From Novosphingobium profundi (lineage in GTDB: Bacteria > Pseudomonadota > Alphaproteobacteria > Sphingomonadales > Sphingomonadaceae): a stretch of DNA of 64,000 bases. Position numbers and translations under genes: made by a program. The DNA lies in NCBI RefSeq assembly GCF_020524485.1, contig NZ_JAIVLF010000001.1, forward strand, positions 1,178,001 through 1,242,000, given 5' to 3'. Below, in pieces: positions 29,903 through 37,919 of this stretch (position 1 is its first letter; every line of letters starts with the position of its first letter). A model generated the notes under the pieces. The model searched no databases. It was given only the letters and a program-made list of their open reading frames with translations, and was not told the origin of the DNA.

Positions 29903-30550
29903 TCAGGTCTGCCGGGGCGGGCTTTCGTCCTCGCCGCCGTGAGTGGGCAGGCCAATGGACCAGTGGATCGCAATCCCGCGCAGGATGAACCCGGCGAGCG
30001 CGCCGCAGATCCAGGCGGTGATCGGCGGGATGTCGAGCGCGATCAGCAGCGCGGCACAGGCCGAAGCCAGGGCCGAGGCCGTCACGTAGAGCTCCGGGCG
30101 CATGAGGATGGACGGTTGGCCCGCGATAACATCGCGGATGATGCCGCCCGCACATCCCGTCATCACGCCCATCAGGAACGAGGGGACAGGCGGCACCCCC
30201 CACCCCATCGCCTTGATCGTCCCCAGGACGGAATAGACGGCCATGCCCAGCGCGTCGGCCCAGACGAGGATCCGGGCGTTGTACCAGCTGGCGGGCGTAA
30301 ACCAGGCGAGCGTTGCCACGGCAAGGCACACCGGGGCCACGAGTCGGTCGTGGACCCAGAACACCGGCGCATCGATCAGAAGGTCGCGCACCGTGCCACC
30401 GCCCACGCCCGCGATCAGCGCAAAGAAGGCCACCGTGACGTAGCTTTGCTGGGTCCGCGTGCCCGAGAGCGCACCGGAGAGGGCGAACAGGCCGATGGCG
30501 AAAAGGTCTACGGCGGCAGGCAGCACCGGCGTCTCGGGAGGTGTGATCAT
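29903..30550 (-). CDS. TRIC/UPF0126 family cation channel protein
   Basis: 215 aa inner-membrane protein with about seven hydrophobic segments in an inverted repeat arrangement. Each half shows the family motif: GVGGGTVRDLLIDAPVFW and GCAGGIIRDVIAGQPSILMR. Bacterial UPF0126 proteins are homologues of eukaryotic TRIC channels and conduct monovalent cations; substrate in this organism is unknown. Converges with paralogue 2 and diverges from the M49-like gene. Confidence 0.9.
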   Translation of the reverse strand: MITPPETPVLPAAVDLFAIGLFALSGALSGTRTQQSYVTVAFFALIAGVGGGTVRDLLIDAPVFWVHDRLVAPVCLAVATLAWFTPASWYNARILVWADALGMAVYSVLGTIKAMGWGVPPVPSFLMGVMTGCAGGIIRDVIAGQPSILMRPELYVTASALASACAALLIALDIPPITAWICGALAGFILRGIAIHWSIGLPTHGGEDESPPRQT

Positions 30551-30714
30551 GGCTGTCTCTTATCACCCGTTTGGCACGGGACCTACCCTGCCGGGTACAA
30601 CGGCGGGCCATGGTCCGCGGAAACTTGTTTGCCCGCGTGAAAACACTAGGTTGAAGACCAGCGACCGGCGGCCCCCAGCACCGGTCTGACCGAGCTACAT
30701 ATGGATTTCCTCCC

Positions 30715-32391
30715 ATGTCCACCCGTACCGTACTTTCCTCCCTTGTCCTGCTTCTGGCGGGCACGGCTCTTGCGCCGAGCAGCGTGGCCACCGCTCAGAC
30801 GTCCGCCGCGGAGGCACCTTATAATCTGGCCGCGGCCAAGGCGGCGCTGGCGCCGGTCGAGATGGATGTCGACACCGCCTTTCTGAACGTGGAAGAGCGC
30901 AAGGTCGTGAACCTCCTGATCGAGGCCTCGGACCTTCTGAGCGAGGTCTATCTGCGCCAACGCTACGAGGCCAATCCCAAGGTGCGCATGGCCATCGCGC
31001 GCAACCGACGCGCGGACCGCGACCTCCTGCTGGAGATGTTCGACCGCAATTTCGGACCCTGGGATGAAATGTCCGAGCTCCATCCCTTCTGGGGCGGCGA
31101 GGCCATGCCCGAGGGCGCGGGCTTCTATCCCACCGACCTGACCCGTGAGGAGCTGGAGGCCTATGTCGCGGCCCATCCGGACGAGAAGGACGCGCTGCTC
31201 AGCCCCTATACGGTGGTGCGCCGGGACGGAGAGGCCCTTGTCGCCATTCCCTATTCAAAGGCCTATGCGCAATGGCTGGAGCCCGCCGCGCAGTTTCTGG
31301 AGGAGGCTGCGGCCACTACCAGCAATCCCAGCCTCAAGCGCTTTCTGTCGCTGCGCGCCAAGGCCTTCCTCTCGGACGATTACTATGAGAGCGAACTGGC
31401 CTGGATGGACCTGGAAGACACGCCCATCGAAGTCGCCATCGGCCCTTACGAGGTCTACACCGACCGCCTGATGGGCACGAAGACCGCCTTCGAGAGCTTC
31501 GTGACGCTGAAGAACCCGGAAGAGTCGGCCGCGCTTGCCAAGTACAAGAAGTACCTGCGCGACATGGAGGCGAACCTGCCGATCCCGGACGAGGTGAAGA
31601 ACTTCCAGCGCGGCTTTGCCAGCCCCATCGTGGTCTCCGAACAGGTCCATGGCGGGGGAGACAACGTGCCCGGCGCGCCCACCATCGCCTTCAACCTCCC
31701 CAACGACGAGCGCGTGCGCGAGGCGAAGGGGGCCAAGAAGGTGATCCTCTCCAACGTCCTTGGCGCCAAGTTCGACCGCATCCTGAAGCCGATGGCCCCG
31801 ATCGTGCTCGAACCCGACCAGGCCGCGCTCGTTGCGCGCAAGTACATGCAGTACGAGACGCTGTTCCACGAACTCTCGCACAGCCTCGGGCCGGGGACGA
31901 TCACTGTCGATGGCGAGGAGACGACCGTTAACGCCCGCCTCAAGGAGCAGGCCTCGGCGCTGGAAGAGGCCAAGGCCGATGTTGCGGGTGTCTGGAACAT
32001 CCTGTTCATGATGGACAAGGACGAGATCCCGGCGCGCGAGCGCGACCAGCTCTTTGCCACCTACTTCACCGGCATCTTCCGTTCGGTACGCTTCGGCGCG
32101 GTGGAAGCGCACGGGAAGGGCGCTGCGCTTCAGTACGGCTATCTCCAGGCCAAGGGGGCGTTTCGTTTCGATGACGGAGCAGGGCGCTACGTGATCGACG
32201 ATGCGCGCATGGAAGCGGGCCTTCGCGATCTTTTGCACGACATCCTGATGCTTCAGGCGAAGGGCGATTACGAGGGCACCAAGGCGTTCATGGCGACCTG
32301 GGCCAAGCTCGATGCGCATGCCGAGAATGCGATAGCCGCGATGGGCGATGTGCCCGTCGACATTCTCCCGATCTATCCCAGCGAAGTCTGA
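30715..32391 (+). CDS. M49-like (dipeptidyl-peptidase III-type) zinc peptidase
   Basis: 558 aa with a signal peptide (SLVLLLAGTALAPSSVATA). Zinc motifs are HELSH at residue about 385 and EEAKAD at about 417, matching the EExxAD second motif of family M49. Classical DPP III has HExxGH with an extra residue, whereas here the motif is a plain HExxH. Such secreted bacterial proteins are related to DPP III and also annotated as Nudix-associated. They would remove dipeptides from short peptides if active. The gene has its own 164-nt divergent upstream region. Confidence 0.82.
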   Translation: MSTRTVLSSLVLLLAGTALAPSSVATAQTSAAEAPYNLAAAKAALAPVEMDVDTAFLNVEERKVVNLLIEASDLLSEVYLRQRYEANPKVRMAIARNRRADRDLLLEMFDRNFGPWDEMSELHPFWGGEAMPEGAGFYPTDLTREELEAYVAAHPDEKDALLSPYTVVRRDGEALVAIPYSKAYAQWLEPAAQFLEEAAATTSNPSLKRFLSLRAKAFLSDDYYESELAWMDLEDTPIEVAIGPYEVYTDRLMGTKTAFESFVTLKNPEESAALAKYKKYLRDMEANLPIPDEVKNFQRGFASPIVVSEQVHGGGDNVPGAPTIAFNLPNDERVREAKGAKKVILSNVLGAKFDRILKPMAPIVLEPDQAALVARKYMQYETLFHELSHSLGPGTITVDGEETTVNARLKEQASALEEAKADVAGVWNILFMMDKDEIPARERDQLFATYFTGIFRSVRFGAVEAHGKGAALQYGYLQAKGAFRFDDGAGRYVIDDARMEAGLRDLLHDILMLQAKGDYEGTKAFMATWAKLDAHAENAIAAMGDVPVDILPIYPSEV

Positions 32392-32398
32392 CAGCGCG

Positions 32399-32425
32399 CG
32401 CCCGGCGAACCCAGCTCGCCGGGCG
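32399..32425. terminator. Hairpin between convergent M49-like and AEC genes
   Basis: Perfect 10-bp stem CGCCCGGCGA (32399-32408) and TCGCCGGGCG (32416-32425), 7-nt loop. No strong T tract on either side; position suggests a bidirectional terminator. Confidence 0.55.
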
Positions 32426-32437
32426 TCGTCCTTGGGC

Positions 32438-33367
32438 TCAGAGTGCCCACCACAAATAGCCGGTGATCGTGCCGAGTGAGAGGATCGTGGAGAGAAGTAC
32501 GGTGCGCGCGGTCACATCGGCCTCGCGGCCATAGAATTCGGCCAGCATGAAGGGGCCGGTGCCGGTTGGCAGCGCCGAAAGAATGACGGCGGCGTGGATG
32601 CCCATGGGATCGATCCGGAAGACCCGGGCGGCCAGGAACCAGACGAGGACAGGCTGTGCGATCAGCTTGACCGCGATCAGCCCTGCGATCCGCCCCTTGG
32701 GCGCAGGTGCGGGGCTGCGTTCAGCCGCAAGGAAGAGCCCGAGTGCGACCAGCGCGCAAGGTGAGGCGGCCGCGCCCAGCATCGTGAGGAAACCGTCGAG
32801 CGGATCTGGCACGGCCAGCCCGGTGATTGGAAAAACGCTGGCGGCAAGCGGCGCGGCGACGAGCGGATTGGCAAGCACCCGGCGCGCGACCTTGATGGCG
32901 AGCTTGCCCGGAGTTGCGGCCTTCTGGGTCGCGGCTTCGATCAGGACGATGCCGATGGCGAAAACTACGCATACGGTCATTAGGACCGAGAGAAGCGTCA
33001 GCGACCGCGCCTCGCTCCCCAGCACTACGGCAATGATGGGAAAGCCCATGTAGCCGTTGTTCGCGTAGCTGGAATTGAGCCCGTCGATGGCCGCATCGGC
33101 GAGGCCGTGGCGCAGGCGCGCCAGGATCGTGAAGACGAAGGTGCCCAGGGTGCCCAGAGCCAGCGCGGCAAGGAAGCCGGGGTGCCAGAGCTGCGCGGGC
33201 TGGGCCTTGGCGACGATCTCGAATAGCAGTGCAGGCAGGGCCAGCCAGACGACGAAGCGGTTGAGCTCGCTTGTCGCCTGAGGGCCCAGTGCCTTCAGGC
33301 GGCGCGCCAGCCATCCGGCGAAGATCAGGCCGAAGACCGGGAGGACGGTCAGCAGGGGCGTGAGCAT
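32438..33367 (-). CDS. AEC family transporter (auxin efflux carrier type)
   Basis: 309 aa, about ten membrane segments in two halves. The first half has LNRFVVWLALPALLFEIVAK and NSSYANNGYMGFPI; the second SPCALVALGLFLA and LPTGTGPFMLAEFYG, which are the half-site motifs of the family. AEC carriers export small organic acids (malonate, malate or similar) by an uncertain mechanism. Third gene of a minus-strand group after the TorF-like gene (24-nt gap). Confidence 0.88.
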   Translation of the reverse strand: MLTPLLTVLPVFGLIFAGWLARRLKALGPQATSELNRFVVWLALPALLFEIVAKAQPAQLWHPGFLAALALGTLGTFVFTILARLRHGLADAAIDGLNSSYANNGYMGFPIIAVVLGSEARSLTLLSVLMTVCVVFAIGIVLIEAATQKAATPGKLAIKVARRVLANPLVAAPLAASVFPITGLAVPDPLDGFLTMLGAAASPCALVALGLFLAAERSPAPAPKGRIAGLIAVKLIAQPVLVWFLAARVFRIDPMGIHAAVILSALPTGTGPFMLAEFYGREADVTARTVLLSTILSLGTITGYLWWAL

Positions 33368-33391
33368 GGGAGCGGTCTTGTGTGCAGCGGA

Positions 33392-34165
33392 TCAGAAGGA
33401 GACGCGCATGTAGCCCGCGAGGCGTGTGCCGGTGTGGCGGTCCCAGTAACGCGTGTCGCGCGCGGTATCCTGATCGATGCTGGTCCCGCTCAACTCCATG
33501 CCGATCGCGAAGTTGAGGCGCGAACGCTCCACCGCGAGGTACCAGTTGGTGTAGTCGCCACCCGGGCGCAGGCGCACCGCGCGCTCGGCATCATTCGTTG
33601 ATCCGATGGTCTGGCCGATCCCGGCGTAGAGGGCGAGGGGACTGCCCGGGATGCCGGCACCGATGTCGGCGGAGAGATAGAGGTTGTCGCCGCCAATGGC
33701 GTCCTGTGACGGCGCGTAGCTGGCGCCCAGCGTGAGCCAGGCGGGCCCAAGTGTGCGTGAGACTGAGCCTTCGATCTCGACGTAGTCGAGATCGCCCGCA
33801 TCGATGAAGACATGGCCGCGCGCACCGGCCGAAAAGTCCCACCCATTGCTGGAGGTCACGTACCTGGGTGCGATCTCGATTCCCAGTTCACTGCCGCCGT
33901 GACGGCGCGCGCCGCGCAGCGTGGTGGCACTGGCGTCGACGACGATGTGCGAGGTGATGGGAAGCGATCCGTCGACCTGGAGGGCAAGTTCGCCCTCACT
34001 GTCGCTGATACCGCGGCTGCGCATGTCGGTGCGCGCTTCAAGTGCGGCGCTGGCCGTACGCATCGCTTGCGCATGGGCCTGGCCGGGAGCGGCGAAAGTG
34101 GTCAGGGAAAAAAGCGAAGCCGCGAGAACTGCGGCAGAAAATGTGCGCACCATGCGGCTTCGCAT
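33392..34165 (-). CDS. TorF/Gcw_chp-type outer-membrane protein
   Basis: 257 aa. A signal peptide (VLAASLFSLTTFAAPGQAHA) precedes a beta-rich region starting with SAALEARTDMRSRGISDSEGE, the family opening, and ending in an aromatic C-terminus (GYMRVSF) that suits an outer-membrane barrel. Alternating polar and aromatic strands throughout. The family is frequent in sphingomonads; substrate unknown. An AGGACGTT ribosome site lies before the ATG. Separated by 9 nt from the upstream small secreted gene and 24 nt from the downstream AEC gene, so the three are likely one operon. Confidence 0.82.
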   Translation of the reverse strand: MRSRMVRTFSAAVLAASLFSLTTFAAPGQAHAQAMRTASAALEARTDMRSRGISDSEGELALQVDGSLPITSHIVVDASATTLRGARRHGGSELGIEIAPRYVTSSNGWDFSAGARGHVFIDAGDLDYVEIEGSVSRTLGPAWLTLGASYAPSQDAIGGDNLYLSADIGAGIPGSPLALYAGIGQTIGSTNDAERAVRLRPGGDYTNWYLAVERSRLNFAIGMELSGTSIDQDTARDTRYWDRHTGTRLAGYMRVSF

Positions 34166-34174
34166 AACGTCCTA

Positions 34175-34603
34175 TCAGCGCGCGGCCAAGGACCTCGCCG
34201 CGGTGATCGTGGCCGCCACGTGGGGACGGTCTTCCTGTGCGGTCAGCGCCAGGTGTTCGTCGAGGTCGGCAGAGGACTTGGCGACGAGATCGGTGTGCAT
34301 GGTGTCGCGCGCCACGCAGCGCCCTGCACGGGTGTGCGAGACTTCGCTGGAGCCCGGCAGCATGGCGCTGATCGCCTTGCCCGAGGCGGCGTCGGTGATG
34401 CGGCGCTCGATGGTGACGAGGCCCGAGACTTCGCAGCGCTTCATGCCGCGGCGGCCTGCGGGCGCAATGCCGATCTGGCGGGCCGAGGATTCGACGTGGG
34501 CGACATAGGAGACGGTGTAGGCCTTGCCGTTCTGCTCATGCTCGACCGTGTGGACGGGAGCCATGGTAGCGGCGGCGGTGAGGGCGATGGCGAGAATGCT
34601 CAT
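34175..34603 (-). CDS. Small secreted hypothetical protein
   Basis: 142 aa with a short signal peptide (SILAIALTAAATMA). Two Cys (MKRCEVSGLVTI and AGRCVARDTMH) may form a disulfide. The sequence contains VSYVAHVESSARQIGIAPAG and ends in a helical Ala-rich tail. I do not recognise the family, though the style (small, secreted, Cys pair) is common in sphingomonads. AAGGATCCTT precedes the ATG. Probably first gene of the TorF-AEC unit. Confidence 0.65.
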   Translation of the reverse strand: MSILAIALTAAATMAPVHTVEHEQNGKAYTVSYVAHVESSARQIGIAPAGRRGMKRCEVSGLVTIERRITDAASGKAISAMLPGSSEVSHTRAGRCVARDTMHTDLVAKSSADLDEHLALTAQEDRPHVAATITAARSLAAR

Positions 34604-34742
34604 AAGGATCCTTGCTTGGTGTGGTGCACGTGGCTGGCGAGAGGTGGGCGGGTGCCCGGGAGAGGACCCGGCCTAGGCCGCAAGGAAGCGCCTCGGTCAA
34701 CGCGGGCGCGCGGCTTCCTTCGCACAGCGAGAGAAAGGAAAG

Positions 34743-34782
34743 GCCCCGGCGTCCGGGAATGCGGACGACCGGACACCGGGGC
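34743..34782 (-). repeat. Large imperfect inverted repeat
   Basis: GCCCCGG-c-GTCCGG (34743-34756) and CCGGAC-a-CCGGGGC (34769-34782), 13 pairs with one mismatch. Followed on the minus strand by TTCCTTTCTC, so it may terminate the small reading frame at 34832-34921. Confidence 0.4.
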
Positions 34783-34831
34783 TGCGGCCCCGGGCGCTGC
34801 GTACACGCCAGGGGCCGCGGGGGGTGAGGCG

Positions 34832-34921
34832 CTACCGGATGATGGATGGCGCGGCCGGGCAGGTCCTGTTCGGGGACGCGGCGAGGGGCCTGGGGATCGG
34901 CTGCAGGGAAGCCATCGACAT
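34832..34921 (-). CDS. Candidate small protein of 29 codons
   Basis: Translation begins MSMASLQPIPRPLAASPNRT and ends in PAAPSIIR. The ATG at 34921 has GGGAGAG six to seven nt upstream, better than most start sites nearby. A hairpin lies about 50 nt after the stop. Pro/Ser/Ala-rich, no known domain. Located in the 576-nt gap between the secreted gene and lpdA. Could be a leader peptide or a chance frame; no other gene is seen in this gap. Confidence 0.3.
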   Translation of the reverse strand: MSMASLQPIPRPLAASPNRTCPAAPSIIR

Positions 34922-35122
34922 CGTACTCTCTCCCAAAAGCAATAGCGCGCTCAATACATGGGCATATGTGCCTTTTGTTTGAGCATTCCTTGCGTATCGT
35001 CTGGGCAATGCCGCAATGTTTCTGGATCGAAAGAATGATTGGCCTTGTTTCATAGCGCGTTCGCGCCTGTGTCTGTCGGCCCGTTACGAACTCAGGGAAG
35101 CTCTGCATGGATTGCGGGCATG
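34922..35122. other. Intergenic sequence without recognised gene
   Basis: AT-richer than its surroundings near 34930-35050, which would fit a promoter for the small minus-strand frame. No ribosome site with a credible gene was found on either strand. Confidence 0.5.
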
Positions 35123-35155
35123 AAAAAAGGGCGGCGCCAGCGGCACCGCCCTTTT
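35123..35155 (-). terminator. Intrinsic terminator of the TCA operon
   Basis: On the minus strand AAAAGGGCGGTGCC pairs with GGCGCCGCCCTTTT (14 pairs, one wobble, 3-nt loop), followed by six T (35128-35123). Lies 25 nt after the lpdA stop; also has T on the other side, so may work in both directions. Confidence 0.88.
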
Positions 35156-35179
35156 CGGCTGTTTCGTAGGAACGTCCGA

Positions 35180-36577
35180 TCAGGTGTGGATCGGCTTGCC
35201 CTGGATGCCCATTGCGGCTTCCTTGATCGCTTCCGAGTGGGTCGGGTGCGCGTGGCAGGTGTAGGCGATGTCTTCCGACGTGGCGCCGAATTCCATGGCC
35301 TGCGCAACCTGCGCGATCATGGTGCCAGCGACCGAGGCAATGCACCACACGCCAAGCACGCGGTCGGTTTCCGCGTCCGCGATGACCTTCACGAAGCCGT
35401 CGGGCTCGTGGTTGGTCTTGGCGCGCGAGTTGGCCATCATCGGGAACTTGGAGGTCTTGACCTTGCCCTTTTCCTTGGCGGCTTCCTCGGTGAGGCCCAC
35501 GCCTGCGATTTCAGGCTGGGTGTAGACGACGCTCGGGATGACGTCGTGGTTCACGATGCCGGTGAGGCCGGCAATGTTTTCCGCAACGGCAATGCCCTCG
35601 TCCTCGGCCTTGTGCGCGAGCATCGGGCCGGGGATCACGTCGCCGATCGCCCACACGCCCTCGACCTTGGTGCCGAAGTCGTGGTCGGTCTCGATCTGGC
35701 CGCGCTGGTTCAGCTCCAGGCCGATCTTGTCGAGGCCAAGGCCATCGGTGTTGGGCTTGCGGCCGATCGCGACGAGCACGACGTCGGCGTCCAGCACTTC
35801 GGCATCGCCGCCGGCGGCCGGCTCAACGGTGACCTTGGCCGCGCCGTCCTTGACCTCGACGCCGGTGACCTTGGTCTTCAGCTTGAGGGTCATGCCCTGC
35901 TTCTTGAAGATCTTGCCGGCTTCCTTGCGCACGTCGGTGTCCATGCCGGGCAGGAGCTGGTCGAGGTATTCGACCACGGTGACCTCGGCGCCGAGACGGC
36001 GCCAGACCGAACCGAGTTCCAGACCGATCACGCCGCCGCCGATGACGACCATCTTGCCCGGGACCTTGCCCAGTTCAAGCGCGCCGGTGCTGTCGACGAC
36101 CACGCCGCCTGCGTTGTCGACCTCAACGCCGGGAAGCGGCGTGACCGACGAACCGGTGGCAATGACGATGTTCTTGGCGGTCTTGGTTTCGCCGTTCACT
36201 TCGACGGTGTGCGCGTCCTTGAACTGCGCGTAGCCCTTGAGCCAGTCGACCTTGTTCTTCTTGAAGAGGAACTCGATGCCGCCGGTCAGGCCCTTGACCG
36301 CGTCCTTGCGCTGGCCCTGCATCGTATCGAGGTCGAGCTCGGGCGTGACCTTGATGCCCATGCTGGCCATCGCGCCATTGGCGGCCGCGTCGAAGTATTC
36401 CGAGGCGTGCAGAAGCGCCTTGGAGGGGATGCAGCCCACGTTGAGGCAGGTGCCGCCCAGCGTCTCGCGGCCTTCGGCGCATGCGGTCTTGAGACCCAGC
36501 TGCGCGCCGCGGATTGCCGCGACGTAGCCGCCCGGGCCCGCACCGATGACAAGCAGGTCGTAATCGTATTCAGCCAT
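35180..36577 (-). CDS. lpdA: Dihydrolipoyl dehydrogenase (E3)
   Basis: 465 aa. Reoxidises the dihydrolipoyl groups of E2 components using FAD and NAD. FAD motif GAGPGG at residues 12-17; redox disulfide in GGTCLNVGCIPSK (Cys44 and Cys49); NAD domain GGGVIGLELGSVW; catalytic His-Glu in CHAHPTHSEAIKEA near the C-terminus. Last gene of the mdh-sucD-sucA-sucB-lpdA operon, 106 nt after sucB with two hairpins in the gap. It may also serve pyruvate dehydrogenase, which is not in view. Confidence 0.97.
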   Translation of the reverse strand: MAEYDYDLLVIGAGPGGYVAAIRGAQLGLKTACAEGRETLGGTCLNVGCIPSKALLHASEYFDAAANGAMASMGIKVTPELDLDTMQGQRKDAVKGLTGGIEFLFKKNKVDWLKGYAQFKDAHTVEVNGETKTAKNIVIATGSSVTPLPGVEVDNAGGVVVDSTGALELGKVPGKMVVIGGGVIGLELGSVWRRLGAEVTVVEYLDQLLPGMDTDVRKEAGKIFKKQGMTLKLKTKVTGVEVKDGAAKVTVEPAAGGDAEVLDADVVLVAIGRKPNTDGLGLDKIGLELNQRGQIETDHDFGTKVEGVWAIGDVIPGPMLAHKAEDEGIAVAENIAGLTGIVNHDVIPSVVYTQPEIAGVGLTEEAAKEKGKVKTSKFPMMANSRAKTNHEPDGFVKVIADAETDRVLGVWCIASVAGTMIAQVAQAMEFGATSEDIAYTCHAHPTHSEAIKEAAMGIQGKPIHT

Positions 36578-36603
36578 AACCTGGCTCCAATCCTTCGTTC
36601 GTC

Positions 36604-36676
36604 ATCCCCGTATATAGCGGGGATCCCGTTTGTCGGGAGAGAAAAGAGCGGGGCCCCCGCGACATGGCGCGGGGGC
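36604..36676 (-). promoter_or_regulatory. Two hairpins between sucB and lpdA
   Basis: GCCCCCGCG (36653-36661) with CGCGGGGGC (36668-36676), perfect 9 bp, lies 7 nt after the sucB stop and is followed on the minus strand by a CTCTTTTCTC stretch. A second stem, ATCCCCG (36604-36610) with CGGGGAT (36618-36624), loop TATATAG, lies closer to lpdA. Partial termination or mRNA stabilisation is plausible. Confidence 0.6.
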
Positions 36677-36683
36677 GACGCGA

Positions 36684-37910
36684 TCAGAGGTCGATGAGGA
36701 GGCGCGTGGGGTCCTCGATCGCTTCCTTGATGGTCTTGAGCGCGGTAACCGCCTCGCGACCGTCAATGATGCGGTGGTCGTAGGACAGCGCGATGTACAT
36801 CATCGGGCGGATCACGATCTGACCGTTGCGCACGACCGGACGGTCCTCGATGCGGTGGAGACCCAGCACCGCCGACTGCGGCGGGTTGATGATCGGGGTG
36901 GACATGAGGCCACCGAACACGCCGCCGTTGGAAATCGTGAAGGTACCACCCTTCATGTCTTCCATGGTCAGCGAGCCTTCCTTGGCCTTCTTGCCGTAGT
37001 CCGCGATCGCCTTCTCGATGCCGGCGAACGAGAGCTTGTCGCAGTCCTTCACGACGGGCACGACGAGGCCGTTCGGGGCCGAGACCGCGATCGAGATGTC
37101 GACGTAGTCGTGGTAGACGATCTCGTTGCCGTCGATCTGCGCGTTGACCGCCGGGATGTCCTTGAGCGCGAGCACCGAAGCCTTCGCGAAGTAGGACATG
37201 AAGCCGAGCTTGATGCCGTGCTTCTTGGCAAAGACGTCCTTGTACTTGTTGCGCGATTCCATGACGGCCGACATGTCGACGTCATTGAAGGTGGTGAGGA
37301 GGGCTGCGTCCTCCTGCGCGCTCTTGAGGCGCTTGGCGATCGTCTGGCGGAGGCGCGTCATCTTCACGCGCTCTTCCTGGCGAGCCGGAGCTGCGGCGAC
37401 CGTACCGGCCGAAGCGGGCGCGTCGGCGGGCTTGTTCTTGGCGGCGGCGATCACATCGTCCTTGGTGATGCGGCCGTCCTTGCCGGTGCCCTTGATGGTG
37501 GCCGGATCGATGCCGTATTCGAGCACCGCGCGGCGCACGGCCGGCGAGAGCACGGCGGCATCGGTCGTCGAACCTTCGCTGGCGGCAGGCGCGGGAGCCG
37601 GGGCAGGGGCGGCGGCGGGAGCCGAAGCCTCTTCCTTCTTGGCGGCAGGGGCCGGAGCGGCCGCGCCGCCCGAGCCGGACTCGATCGTGGCGATCAGCGC
37701 GTCGACGGTGACGGTGTCACCCTCGGCGGCAAGCTGCTCGCCCATGACGCCGTCGTGCGGCGCCATGACGTCGATGGCGACCTTGTCGGTTTCCAGGCTG
37801 CAGATGGGCTCGTCGGCGGCAACCGCTTCACCGGGCTGCTTGAGCCATTCGCCAATGGTGGCCTCGGTGACGGATTCGCCGAGAGTGGGGACCTTGATTT
37901 CGGTGGACAT
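36684..37910 (-). CDS. sucB: Dihydrolipoyllysine succinyltransferase (E2 of 2-oxoglutarate dehydrogenase)
   Basis: 408 aa. One lipoyl domain with the lipoylated Lys in LETDKVAID (Lys43), an Ala/Pro-rich linker, the peripheral-subunit-binding domain ([20 protein letters not shown]) and the catalytic domain with [13 protein letters not shown]. It transfers the succinyl group to CoA. Follows sucA by 9 nt. The first domain and catalytic motif fit the succinyl- rather than acetyltransferase, in line with the adjacent E1. Confidence 0.97.
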   Translation of the reverse strand: MSTEIKVPTLGESVTEATIGEWLKQPGEAVAADEPICSLETDKVAIDVMAPHDGVMGEQLAAEGDTVTVDALIATIESGSGGAAAPAPAAKKEEASAPAAAPAPAPAPAASEGSTTDAAVLSPAVRRAVLEYGIDPATIKGTGKDGRITKDDVIAAAKNKPADAPASAGTVAAAPARQEERVKMTRLRQTIAKRLKSAQEDAALLTTFNDVDMSAVMESRNKYKDVFAKKHGIKLGFMSYFAKASVLALKDIPAVNAQIDGNEIVYHDYVDISIAVSAPNGLVVPVVKDCDKLSFAGIEKAIADYGKKAKEGSLTMEDMKGGTFTISNGGVFGGLMSTPIINPPQSAVLGLHRIEDRPVVRNGQIVIRPMMYIALSYDHRIIDGREAVTALKTIKEAIEDPTRLLIDL

Positions 37911-37919
37911 GATTTACTC

